Shown piece by piece: positions 24,309 through 56,900 of a DNA stretch of 64,000 nt. The DNA is from Hyposmocoma kahamanoa (taxonomy: Eukaryota > Arthropoda > Insecta > Lepidoptera > Cosmopterigidae): positions 6,823,692 to 6,887,691 of the forward strand of contig NW_020654289.1 in the NCBI RefSeq assembly GCF_003589595.1. The letters run 5' to 3'. The notes below the pieces were generated by a model. The model ran no database searches. It worked only from the letters and a program-made list of their open reading frames with translations, and was not told where the DNA came from. Made by a program: the position numbers and the translations under genes. Positions within the stretch are counted from its first letter, which is position 1, and every line of letters begins with the position of its first letter.

Positions 24309-25890
24309 GTGCTATTGTGCCTTAATCGAAGATTAAAACGCGAAATTATATGAATCTCGAACTAGAATATCCGTATCGGCCCGTTTTAAGGAATCCCGAG
24401 TCAATCCAAACACGCGTGCCGTCTCAAATTGCCTATCCTCTTTGTGGCGGTCATATTTACAGAAACAAACTTCATGTTTAGGCTGATGGCTTTGCCAAAG
24501 CCTTAATAAATAAAAAAAAAAAATAATTTAAACATCGTAGCGACATCTCTTTAAACTAATTTGTCTGTTTTATCGACTGAGACTATAGTGCTAAACGCTT
24601 TACTTTAGGTATTACCCCGGTGTTCCTCTTAACCCACTTGACCTTAACCGAAATAATCGGATCTCAATTATAGGCGCTTCTCGGGATTAAAACATAGGAT
24701 TACTCCAGTGTAGACAGACCCTAAATCTTCTTTATTTTTGAACTGGACCAACTTGAATGTATATTTTATCCTCGATTACAGTAACGTTTGGGTATAGCCA
24801 CACACTAGCTTCAAATAATAATACGTGAATATTTCGTCATTTTACCTTTATTGACATTAATTTTTGAAAAGTACATATTTTATAGAATACAAAATGAAAT
24901 ATTCTCCCCACGAGAGAACGAGAGAACAAATCATAAAGGTTTCACTTCACAGTCGTACTTCACATCAGTTGAATTTTTTATAATATCTATCTAAAAGGTT
25001 TCTAATATTTGTATGTAACCTTATTCCTAGTAAATAATAATAAAGCGAAAATCACACTAAAATTTATCAAATCATATTCAGTGCTAGGCAGAGTACCGTT
25101 TAAAATGGTTCTAATTTCAGGATACTCGTTTTATAAGGTGATGCAACAGATCTCTTTCTTCTACATTATTTGTAGGCAGCAGATGTGTATTCAGGAAATA
25201 TACAACTTACAATTAATAAAATTAGAAAAAAACAGATAATCAATATTAAAAACTGCTATTCAGCAGACAAAAACACTGCTATTCAGCAGGCGAACAAAAG
25301 CGAATCGACGATGTCGAAACACAAGGAACTAAATATCAATGTCAAAATACTGTTATCCTAATAATAAAGAAAATCTTAAGAGCCCTAATCGAATCGGCTT
25401 CCTTCGTGCTCTTCCTGCCTACCATATCAGGCCACTCGCTCAGGCGTACACTATATCCCTGTCTCTCAATCTTCAACATTCTAGTTCTAAATTACAATAT
25501 AATATAGAGCCTAAACTTTTACCTAATTTTAAAACACTACAAATATATCGGGACAGCTATCTTTGTTGTTTTTGGACAGATCTCCACAAAAATAATATTA
25601 ATATACATACATAATATTTGTGTGACCAAAAAACTTGTGGATGGGTAAATATGTTACACAAAATAGACATCCTTGCATTCAGTGTAGTTTACCAGATTAT
25701 TGCATTTCGAGGCAACAGGCTTGGCTCCTCGTCATGAACTAATATCTATCGGATCTGTTACTGGTGTGCTCGACTGAATAGGCAGCCAAGCAGATGCGTC
25801 GATCAGTGACTTTGGTTGACTAGCCACCGACTGCGGAGTGATCACAAAAGAACAGCGAGTCGGTAAGCGAGGATGACGCGAGCACGGGCG
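24309..25890. other. Spacer that contains the Zfr 3' end
   Basis: No gene was recognised. The Zfr minus-strand 3' UTR must begin just below 25891. No single polyadenylation hexamer stands out; TTTATT at 24847-24852 is the clearest candidate but is distant. Confidence 0.4.
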
Positions 25891-46289
<20,399 letters not shown>

Positions 46290-48073
46290 TTACTAATTTT
46301 CCGCGTTGAAACAACAGACGCTTCGGGCGGAAAAGGCCGGCGTTTAGTCTATGTCAAATATGGCGTCGTAAAAAGAAATAGAGTTTACACGAAAATATCA
46401 AGTAACATTTAAAAGTAGAAGTAATATCAAGTGGCTGTTATTACCAGTAACAGCTTCTCATTGACACATTTTTTTACGTAGGCACTGTATTATTTTAAAT
46501 TAATTGATGATACACATCGAATATATACAGTACCGAAAGTTGCGTAGGGCGATAGATATTTAACATAATCGAATTATTCGATTGTTAAAATAATCAAAGT
46601 AATTTGATTGTTGATATTAAATAATTACTAATAATTAGTTATCACACTGTACTTTTCGATTGATAATCAAATGTAGATTGTGAATTGAAATCGTTTTTAA
46701 TTTACTAGTTACTAATTTTCTATTGTCGATCAATGTTGATTGTGGATGGATTTCTAATTATTGATCGTTTGCCGATCATGGTTTAAATTTCGACATTAGA
46801 CGAATGAATTGCGAACGAATGCACCGCCATATTCGATCGTTGTCGATTACTAAATCACGGGCATTGGCGCTTTCTTCTCACTTAACGCAGACATTTAGGT
46901 TGTTTTGTTGATTTGTTCTATATTTTAAACATCAACAATATATCATGAGGTGTGTAGGATGGATAAATAAAACAAATTAACACACGTAATAATTGCTATT
47001 TTAATCAGAATAATAATATTTAGGATGCAAATTTTTATTTGGGGTCTGGTTTAATTTTTCACATATTTCTATAATAAATATCTAAGTTTACTAGAACAAA
47101 ATGAAATAGTAAATCAATATCGATTAATTATTATCAATTTACTTCTGTCACCTCTTCGCCCGCGCGCTACTATTACTAAATTAATATAGTATCAATGATT
47201 ACTATATCAGCAATCGGATCGATTGTTTTTACATTAGTAGTCGGATCGATTGTAACTAAATTAATAATCAGATCGATTACTTTGATTTTTAGTTACGTTT
47301 TTATATGAATTACATTTTCGTACCATGGTATAGAGGGCCTTTTTTAGACACCAAAAGTAGTAATTACTAAATTAGCAACTATACTCGATTATATTTCGAT
47401 AAAGACGACAAAATCTAGAGTCGAATACAAGACAATAGAACTATAGTATTTTCCTGACCATCTCCGTTTGCTAATTGAAAGTTAACTAATAAAAGAATAT
47501 AATAAATATAAATTGAATATAAATATTCAATAACATACCACAAACACACCTCTCACTTACTTACTTAGGTGGTAGAGACTGTAAACCTCCACTTGCATGC
47601 CCGTACCCATATTTGCGTAGTACTTGTTACCTAACCCTTTGCTATCAGACTTAAGAAAAAATGTATATTATGACGATCTCGATGGCCTGACAGTTTACAT
47701 TGTGGGCGCTGGATGCGGAGGCCCCGGATTATATTCCCGGTAGGACCAATTTTGGAAAATTATTTTTTCTAAATTGGTTCTGGTCTGGGTGTTCTGAGTA
47801 GAGCACTAGAATTTCGTTGCTCTGGTATAGGGAATATTGAAATCAGGCAATTGGTGCACTAGTATGGCATATAAAAATAAATAATACGTATACAATTAAA
47901 TAATTTTGTTAGTTAAATGTTTGTTATACCGAAAGTTTATTGTACATTGTACACAATATGAAATTATGCCATTTGTTGCTATACCACTTGCTTCTTAATT
48001 TCAAAGAAAATAATCAATCATTCCTTACATCCCACATATGTGATTATATCCTTTAAAATGGTTTTTTTTTTAA
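46290..48073. other. Zfr upstream region, very AT-rich
   Basis: The Zfr promoter must lie at its left edge. From about 46540 to 47300 it is crowded with ATCGATT, AATCGAT and TTGATTG variants on both strands, including three spaced CGGATCGATTG or CAGATCGATTA phrases at about 47214-47280. No gene was recognised. Confidence 0.45.
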
Positions 48074-48256
48074 ACGCACACACTCATAACGCCGCACTAG
48101 GGAAACCCTGTGTTGCGGGTGCCATGGACACACAAATAGAATACTACAAATTACACCCAAACTCATGAGAAATAAATGTAGGCTATACAAATATTTCTCC
48201 CAGCCCGGGAATCGAACCCGGGACTAAATTGGTAACTGTTCGGTCACGTAGGGAGG
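48074..48256 (-). mobile_element. tRNA-derived SINE, family A copy 2
   Basis: It is the reverse complement of the family: B box seen as GGGAATCGAACCCGGGA, body ACACCCAAACTCATGAGAAA, tail side ACCCTGTGTTGCGGGTGCCA. The head is partly decayed. Confidence 0.8.
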
Positions 48257-48710
48257 AATTACATCAAATATCGTTATTGTATAATGAAAGTAGATAATTT
48301 GTTGTTGTATCGATCATTACACACCCTCCTAAAGAGCTTTAATGTGATATTAAAGTTTTACATTAACGTAACTCCCTCTGACAAATACCGAAGAATATTT
48401 TATATCTAGTAGTTTTGGATGTTATTACAATAATGACAAGAACCATTGCCGATTTCTTAAACTAATGAAATATAATAGTTACAAGACACATTTACATAAC
48501 AATTTGCACACGTGGCAATACCGCATCTCTACTTTGTGAAACCATAGACAGTCGTTCTATTTAGATGCGTTCAATTTATTGCGTGCGTGTAACCAACATT
48601 TATTAGCGTTCGCATAAATAGTTTTAAATCAAGTTCGAAGTGGAATAAAATAAATCGATTTTACTTGATCATTGACTTTATTTGTTTAATGAAACAATCA
48701 TAATACTAAG

Positions 48711-49142
48711 GGCCATATTCTAGAATATAATATGGTTTAAAACACTCGAAATCATACTCAAGTCCCTGCCATTAGGGACGTATTTCCAGTGCAATCTTGA
48801 GTATGATTTCAAGCACTGGAAATACGACCCTATTGGCAAGGACTTGAGTATGATTTCTAGTGCTTTAAATCATACTCAAATCCTGACTTCAGTATGATTC
48901 CAAGCTCAGGAATACGACCCTAAACGTCGTATTCCAGAACTCTAGTCACTGCTCCAGTCAGGATTTGAGCAGACTTGAGTATGCTTTCAAACACTGGAAA
49001 TACGACCCTAATGGCAAGGACTTGAGTATGATTTCTAGTGCTTTGAATTATACTGAAGTCAGGATTTGAGCAGACTTGAGTATAATTTCAAGCACTGGAA
49101 ATATGACCCTAATGGCAGGGCTTGAGTATGATTTCTAGTGTA
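48711..49142. repeat. Family H array of foldback modules
   Basis: Repeated modules: GACTTGAGTATGATTTC, AGCACTGGAAATACGACCCT, AATGGCAAGGACTTGAGTAT, and inverted ATCATACTCAAGTCC. At least three copies of the GTATTCCAG... ...CTGGAAATACGACCCT unit are fused or nested. It is related to 10541-10735. Confidence 0.75.
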
Positions 49143-50205
49143 TACCGATGGAATCGCGCGTTTGCATCGCTGCTAATAGTCGCCATGTGTAACCACTTTA
49201 ACGTGCATTTTGAAAATATTACACGAGAGTGATCTAAAGTTTTTTTTAAGAATAAAAATCATAACTCTGATAGATGGAAAACATTCTTTGGGCATTAAGT
49301 TGAGGTGAATCCAGCCACTTATTTCCTTCAATCCAGCCAAAAATTATATTACCTATGCAAAAGACTTCAATTCTAATACATAGTTACTTGTTTAAAGTCT
49401 GAGGTCCTTTTTCCGCTAAAATAGATAGGTATTGAGATGCTAAAATAAACCGAATCAGATATTTTTTTTAATATACAAAAATATATTAAATTGTAACAAT
49501 ACAGACCTTTAGAGCATTTGTATACACTGTCAATATTCTCTGGTGGTAACTTTAAAATGCGAAAACAAGCACATCTAATACTTTACAAGAAATAATTGAG
49601 GGGCTTGGAAACAAAAACTGACAAATCTGATAAATTTCGATTCTAACTTTGTCGAGTGTCATTGAAAGTATTTGTCGTATTTTGATTTGTGCATCTAGGA
49701 GGATTTAGCGGTTGCTCTTCAGGTTGATGTATCATTCATAGAAACTTTAAAAACTAGCGCTTGGGATGAAAAGGGAAGATCACATCAAAATGTGACTTAA
49801 TCAGTTTTTGGTCCCATGCTCCTCAATTTCCAATGTGTATTTTGGTTTGTTACTATTTAAGAAAGTAATCAAATCAAATGCTTTATTATCCTAGCAGTAA
49901 CTTAAATATTATTGTAAGTATGTTAAGGAGGATGAGAGGAACTGAAACAAAAAGAAAAGAGTTAGACATCATTTCTATACAAACATTATGAAGTAAATAT
50001 ACAATATCATCAATTAAATTCTTATACCTCGTAACCTCCATTCATGTGGACATCAAAATCTATGATTATACATTTATTTCATAACTAAAAAAAGTCTTGA
50101 ATAATGTCTACTTTAGGCTTTAATTTCCTGATTATGCACTAGAAAAGTAAAAAGGGATTTCGTCCAAAAATGGACTTATGAAGCTTTCAAAGTGAAATGA
50201 ATAAA
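49143..50205. other. Gene-free AT-rich spacer
   Basis: A short stretch at about 49868-49900 looks like a LINE tail on the minus strand (ATAAAGCATTTGATTTGATT). Nothing else was recognised. Confidence 0.4.
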
Positions 50206-50207
50206 TA

Positions 50208-51760
50208 CAGGGTGTCCCAAAACTCAACGATAACCTGGTTGAGCACAGGATGTTGCCTGGTTGTAACAACCCAGAAAAATATATTGAAAAATCGGAGTCA
50301 TTTCTTTTGTGATATAGGCAATTTAATTAAAAATGTTGAGAATGCACACCCTGGATACCATTTGTAAGAACTACTTTTACAAATTTTCTAATTTTGCTGT
50401 TCTAGTTTTTGTAACAGTAACCCTAATAACCCAGCTAATGAACACAATGCCAAAGAAAGCCCGAGTTGCTAAAGTTTCAGCACAAAAAATTTGTATTTAG
50501 GTTTTCCTTGAAATTTTTAGCAGATTTTTTTTCAAGGTAGCTTTGACACCCCATACTGTAAAAAAAATTTACCTAGACTACTATGGCATTTTCTTACAAA
50601 AGTTGGCGCAACTAATCAAGATTCAAAAATGGTTTAAAACCTTCTATGTAATGCTTTTTGGAAAAAAATGATCTTGGTTTTTCTAAGAAGAGGTCAATGT
50701 AAAAAGCTTACCTTTTCTAAGTGAAAATGGCTTTCAGTGCCTATAAAGCTAATTTAGGTTTCATATCCATGTAGTCGGAGTTAGACTGCCTGATAAAAAT
50801 GGCAAGTATGATTGAGTGAGGCAAACAGTCTCGAAATTCCATTTTTCTCGACAGATATAGGAATTTAAATAAAAGTAATGAATAAATTATTATAATTTTA
50901 TTACAGACTACAGCAAGTGCTCAAACTGTTTTCCACCACCATCAATATATGCACGGCACTGCCTTAAAAATGACCTTTTCACCAATCGTGCACACCGTCG
51001 TAAATTTATCTGTTGTACAGCTTCGGTGATTGAAAACAGTTTGAGCACTTGCTGTAATCTGTAATGTGTGTAATAAAATTATAATAATTTATTCATTACT
51101 TTAATTTAATATTCTATATACGTCGAGAAATGTTGAATTTTGAGACTGTTTGCCTCACTTAATCATACTTACCATTTTTACCAGTCTAACTCCGACTATA
51201 TGGATATGAAACGTAAATTAACTATAGAGGCACTGAAAGCCATTTTCACTCAGAAAAGGTAACCTTTTTAAATTGGCCTCTTTTTAGAAAAACCAAGATT
51301 ATTTTTTCCAAGAACGATGATGTAGAAGGTTTTATACCACTTTAGGATCTTAATTAGTTATGTCAACTTTTGCAAGAAGTTGCCATAGTATTCTGGGTAC
51401 ATTTTTTTACAGTATGAGGTGTCAAAGTTACCTTGAAAAAGAATCTGCTAAATAATATTTCAAGAAAAAAATTAAATACATTATTTTTTTGTGCTGAAAC
51501 TTTAGCAACTCGGGCTTTCTTTGGCATTGTGTTCATTAGCTGGGCTATTTGGGTTAACGTTAAAAAAAAAACTAGAACAGCAAAATTAGCAAATTTGTAA
51601 TTGTAGTACTTAAAAATGGTGTACAGGTCGTACGTTTTCAACATTTTTCATTAAAATGCTTATATCACAAAAAAAAGATTTTTTAAATATTTTTTTCTAC
51701 ATTGTTACAAAATAGGCAGCATCCTGTTCCCAGGTTATCATTGAGTTTTGGGACACCCTG
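50208..51760. mobile_element. 1.55-kb foldback made from a transposon end
   Basis: The outer ends are CAGGGTGTCCCAAAACTCA and TGAGTTTTGGGACACCCTG, each followed outward by TA. The left arm (50208 to about 50933) and the right arm (about 51034-51760) are reverse complements along their whole length, with moderate divergence and indels; a well-preserved block is AATGCCAAAGAAAGCCCGAG. The roughly 100-bp loop with its borders encodes the last part of a transposase. No intact gene is present. It appears to be an inverted duplication of one end of a TA-inserting element. Confidence 0.85.
50912..51043 (-). pseudogene. Transposase C-terminus at the hairpin loop
   Basis: On the minus strand the frame reads FSITEAVQQINLRRCARLVK then RSFLRQCRAYIDGGGKQFEH and LL stop. 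It has the same ending style as the remnant at 36575-36860 (C(R)A...GG.(F)EHLL), so the two elements belong to related families. The catalytic core is absent. Confidence 0.75.
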
Positions 51761-52432
51761 TATATATACATGATACACCATAGAGAAACTATACAATTAT
51801 TAAGTGTTATTTGATAGTTCTTTGGTGTCTAGAGTGCACTTTTTGAAAATTTTAGATATTAAACATACCTATCTAGATAGAAAATATTACCATATAATCA
51901 TATTATAATATTACAACTTAGATTATTGTTATGTACTTACTTCTGGTGACTGTCCTAATAGATCTCACTAAGTTTAAAACTTGAAACTTGACAGAGGACT
52001 GGTCTTCAAACCCTTGGTTCGGACTGTTAGCGCCCCAACCCACTACAAAAGATCATAAATGGTTAAAACACATTTTAAACTTATGACATACCTGAGTAAT
52101 ATTCCTCATGTTTGCTAAGAGTTACTTGCTAACATGAAAAGTACGAAAAGTATTCAATATGTTAAGATTCTAGAATTTTAGGTGGTAATCAAAAGGCGTA
52201 AACTCACTTTTCTGCATAAATCTTTCTTCGTGGAGTACACATACTGCGTTTAAACATAGCAAAGTGGCCTCAAATAAGTTCCATAAAGTGAGCATGTTAA
52301 ACAAATACAGATAATGCTAATTAAAGTTGAATTTAATTTAATTCTGTGATCCGCAGGGTCCGATGGCTAATTTTTGTTATGACTTTTCACTTTGACATAA
52401 CGTTGTCATATGGTTGTCATGTCGTGTCGTCA

Positions 52433-53070
52433 GGGGTGCGTTTAAGACCTAGGCTAAAAATTCGCCAGCTAAAAATTAATCTGCCGAGGCATCCGTGAAC
52501 GGAGTCTTAGGTTTATGTCAATGTAAGCTGCCAAATTCAAATGACAGCTGTCATAAGTACCTAATTCAAACTTTATTAAACTAGCAGAAACAACAAACAG
52601 CTGTCAATAGTGTCAATCTGACAGCAGGTTAAAATTTCACGACCTAAAAAGCACGCGAAAATTTATCCCAACTAGGCTAAATTTCATCCTAGCCGACGTC
52701 GGTGAACGGGGTAGATAAAATTTTCACAGATTAAATTTTCGCCTGACAGAGTGCTTAAACGGGGTGTATAACGTTATGTCAGGGGTGCGTTTAAGGACGC
52801 TAGCCGGGATAAATTTTAACCTGACATATGTTGGGATAAATTTTCGCGTGCTTTTTAGGTCGTGAAATTTTAACCTGCTGTCAGATTGACACTATTGACA
52901 GCTGTTTGTTGTTTCTGCTAGTTTAATAAAGTTTGAATTAGGTACTTATGACAGCTGTCATTTGAATTTGGCAGCTTACATTGACATAAACCTAAGACTC
53001 CGTTCACGGATGCCTTTGCAGATTAATTTTTAGCTGGCGAATTTTTAGCCTGCGGTCTTAAACGCACCCC
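52433..53070. mobile_element. Foldback element with 240-bp near-identical arms
   Basis: 52433-52671 and 52830-53070 are nearly exact reverse complements, from GGGGTGCGTTTAAGACC / GGTCTTAAACGCACCCC inward through TCATTTGAATTTGGCAGCTT and CTGTCAGATTGACACTATTG. The 160-bp middle includes another copy of the outer end in direct orientation (ATGTCAGGGGTGCGTTTAAG at about 52774-52793). No ORF. It lies 0.9 kb upstream of SNAPC3. Confidence 0.85.
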
Positions 53071-53413
53071 AGTTCAGCAGAGTGTTGCCAGATATGCACA
53101 CACAACTACTTTCGTGAGTACGAAATGAAAAAAAAATTTGTAAAATATAATTGTTTACAAATATCTTTTGAAGTATTATTTAGCGTGAATTATAAAACAA
53201 ACTTGTATAACTAAAAGCCCTTTATAGAAAAACGAGATTTAATATAATTTCACAACAATGAAAATAATTCCAACAACCATACCACCACCACTTGTTGTTG
53301 GCTCAATTGTTTTCGTTCAGTAACTTCTACTTTTGACAGATGTGAACGTCAAATGTGGAAATTAGAGAAAAAATATGGTAAAAAAATCCGGAAATACAAA
53401 TATTTTTCTGGAT

Positions 53414-53592
53414 TTTTTTTGCTTAGTTGGTATAGCGTCTGACACGGTAAGCTAGAAGACGTCGGTTCGAATCCGACCGGGGCGAAGGAATTTTTTCTGA
53501 GTGTTTGATCTTTGTATTAATAATTATAACAAACTAGTGGAGTAATTTCATAAAAAACAATTGAATATATTCAATAAAAATTTAAAATATTT
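53414..53592 (+). mobile_element. Family B retroposon, 5'-truncated copy
   Basis: It starts in the tRNA-like part (GCTTAGTTGGTATAGCGTCT), carries the B box GGTTCGAATCCGACC, and ends with the terminal repeat CAATTGAATATATTCAATAA then AAATTTAAAA. Confidence 0.75.
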
Positions 53593-53952
53593 ATTTTTCT
53601 GAAAAAAAAAATAAACTGGACTGGCAGAATTAAGTAGTCTCACAAGTCAATTCAAGCCATGATTAAAAAAAAAGATAGAACTGAAATTTATTCACGGCGC
53701 CGGGCAATTAATTATTTTGTGGAACTAGAATGTGTTAAGCACTAATTCCTACTAGCTTTCTAATTTGTGGCTGGCTAAGCCTGTTGTTTACCTAGTTCAG
53801 TCTAGTGTTTTAAACATTTTTAGTAGCTAAAGACCTAAAATAATCTCCAAAAACCAAACAGTTTAATCTCCAACGGGTTTCTCAAAGTCCCAACTTTTGT
53901 ATAGTTTTTTTTAAATCTTATAAGTTAGGTAACTATTCATAAATATTAAAAC

Positions 53953-56900
53953 ATGGAATCAAATTTAGCAATCGATGTAGATAACTCACCACTCGATACT
54001 GACTTAAACAGCACTTCCAAGACTGACTTACAGACTAAAGGTAACATAGAACTTGCTGTTAATAAGGGATTTTCTACCAATGAAACAGTTTTTATTCACA
54101 ACTTTGAAGTTTCCATAGAACGAGAGTATGAAACCAGCTATGATTCTGTCCTTGTTGGCGATTTAAAATCTGAAGAAGTAAAAGTTGTTACAGAAGTAGA
54201 GGCATCGGTAGTGATGGATACTGATGACAGTAACATCTTACTGTTAGATAAAGTTGTTGGCAGTGGTAATGTAACAGATATCACACTGGGACAAACAGAA
54301 TTACAGTCCACAGTGTCTCGTGCAGTGGAAACAAATGAACATCAAGTATGTAAAGATGTGGCTCCATTGTATAATTGTGATATACCTGAGCAAGGCGAAG
54401 GAAATAACACTGAAATGTCACCAGCCCCTCCCATTCAATCAAATATCAATGTTCAAACAACTGTAGCGCAAAGTTCAGTGACAGATTCTGAAATCGTGAT
54501 GTCTGCTGAAGAAAATCCCCAAGGTAGATATTTAACGGACCATCAGCAAGGTAGACACCTAAAGAGTATCTATGTACCAGATGTAGGAAACAAATGGTAT
54601 GATGTTAAGGGGAACCTAGTCACTCGCCCAATAGATCCAAAAAAACTTCCGAATGCTTTTGGTTATCTGCCCATATACGGTCGCCCAAAATCTAAGGCTA
54701 AGTTAGCAGAGTTCGAAGATGAAAGGATAAGAGAATTTGTTGGTTTTGATCTTAACGATCAGGAGTTTGACAATCTTGCTCAATATTGCAGGTAATTACT
54801 ACACACATTATCATTTTAATGTAATTTATCATTAAATGGGCACTTTGATTTTAACACGGGATTTTAAGCTCTTCCCATTGTTCTAGGTCATCGAGTATAC
54901 AACCAGAAATAATAATAATAATAATAATGTACACACTCAACATAGCCCCGCACTAGGAAACCCTGTGTCGCGGGTGCCAAGGACATAGATATATGTGGCA
55001 ACCACAAACTACACCCAAACTCACAAGAGAAATAAATGTAAGCTATACAAATATTTCTCCCGGCCCGGGAATTGAACCTGGGACCTCTGCGTGGCAGTCC
55101 GGCATGGTAACCGTTCGGCCACAGAGGCAGTTAATAGAGATGAAATGTCATTTAATTTGTTTGAAAACTATTCTGCCGAATTATTAATGTCAAAACTGCG
55201 CTCCAATTGGCCAGCCCAAATTCAAAACATTTGACAGGCGTCATAATTGTTTCACTTCAAATCAACCAGTTTTTTTTTCTTTAATGAATGGCATTGAGTA
55301 TATACCCAGAAATAGAGACGAAATGTCATTTAATTTGTTTGAAAACTATTCTGCCATATCATTACTGTGACAACTGCGCTCCGCTAGCCCGAGTTCGAAA
55401 CAATTGATGGGTGTCATCAACTGTTTCACTTCAAATCGACCAGTTAACTTGAGCTTTGGTATAATGGACGAAAATTGCAAAATTACATATTTAATGTTTA
55501 ATTACTGATGAAATGTGATTCCGTTTGTTTTGTAATTAGATCTTTTGCTGTTTTTCCCACACCACCGAATATAACAGCATGGTATTGATAGAGATATTAT
55601 CTTTATTACAACAAATACAGAATATTTTTTAGAATATACAGAGACGTACACACAGGTCAGTAGTTGGCCTGTCTATATTTCAGTGCAAACGGGAGTTGAT
55701 ATTTATAAGACCTGTATCGCTAATGTGTTACCAGGAATATATGGCCCTTATTTTGTCTCTATTTCTGGTTATATACTTGATGGGCTTGTGAGACTAATTT
55801 ATTGTCTCAATTCTGCCAGTGTCCATTACGTGTTAGTTTTATAACCATCATGGAGGGATTGTTTAAGGAAAGTATGCTCGGTGATTTAGAGGGAGTATTG
55901 AAGAAATTTTTGCACAAGTTGATCCCTAGAACAAAAGAGACAACACAAATTGTTAGTAACAATCATAACAATGTATAATATCTAAGTACAAATATAGTGT
56001 TAATATACGAACAATATTCACAATTTAATATGATTCACATGAATAAATTTACAGAGAATATGATATATTTTTGGGTGAGAGGATAGAGACAAAAGACATT
56101 TAATGGAAGTAGGACAAGGAATAGAAGGAGGGAGAATGTCATACAAGGAATATCATAATTTAGTGCAGTCAAAGAATATATGGTCCACACTTCTTTCGTC
56201 TAAACCACACTCACACAATGAGTTATCCCTAATCCTTATTTTAGCCAGATGAACTGGAATACACGCAAGACCCAAATGAATGCGGCATGTTGTTGATGTA
56301 GTTTCTTTATTGGCTGAACAGAGTTTGAAAAACCAAGGAACTGTGGGAATTTGAGGCTGAATGTCCACAGTTATTTGCCTTTTTGTTTCTGTGATTACAT
56401 GTTTAATATTTAATTACTGATGAAATGTGATTCCGTTTGTTTTGTAATGTTTTGCTGTTTTTCCCACACCACCGATTGGAAAAGCCCCATTGTTAGAGGT
56501 ATTATCTTTATTACTATAAATACAGAATATTTTTGGAATATACAGAGACATATACACAGGTCAGTTGTTTCAGCTGTATATTACACAAACTTACAATAAT
56601 TGAAGGATATTGTGATCCCAAACAATTTCTCACTGCTTTCTCCACTCAGTGGATTGCATGGCAGTGTAACTAGAGTGACCTAAGTAATTATGTTTAGTAT
56701 AATTCCATTCCAAATAATATAACAGATTACGCGCGTATTTAAGTGCAGTTTTTGCTTACATGTTTCAAACTAGTTTGGTCCTTAATTTGAGCTTCCATAG
56801 TGGTGACTAAGAAAACACAACATCTCGAGTAAATATAGGTTCGAATCCGGCCGGATCGTAGGAATTTTTTCTGAGTGTTCGATCTTTGTATTAATAATTA

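Noticed and set aside
51363..51644. 93-codon minus-strand ORF in the right hairpin arm
   Set aside because: It is disrupted in the corresponding left arm and is low in complexity; there is no sign of a conserved protein.
53424..53498. Possible functional tRNA gene in family B copies
   Set aside because: A and B boxes exist, but the anticodon region is too long and poorly paired, and the same sequence recurs with a fixed non-tRNA tail. It is a retroposon.
55060..55133. Possible functional tRNA-Ser/Leu in family A copies
   Set aside because: No acceptor stem pairing or 3' end of a tRNA, and it continues into the shared SINE body.
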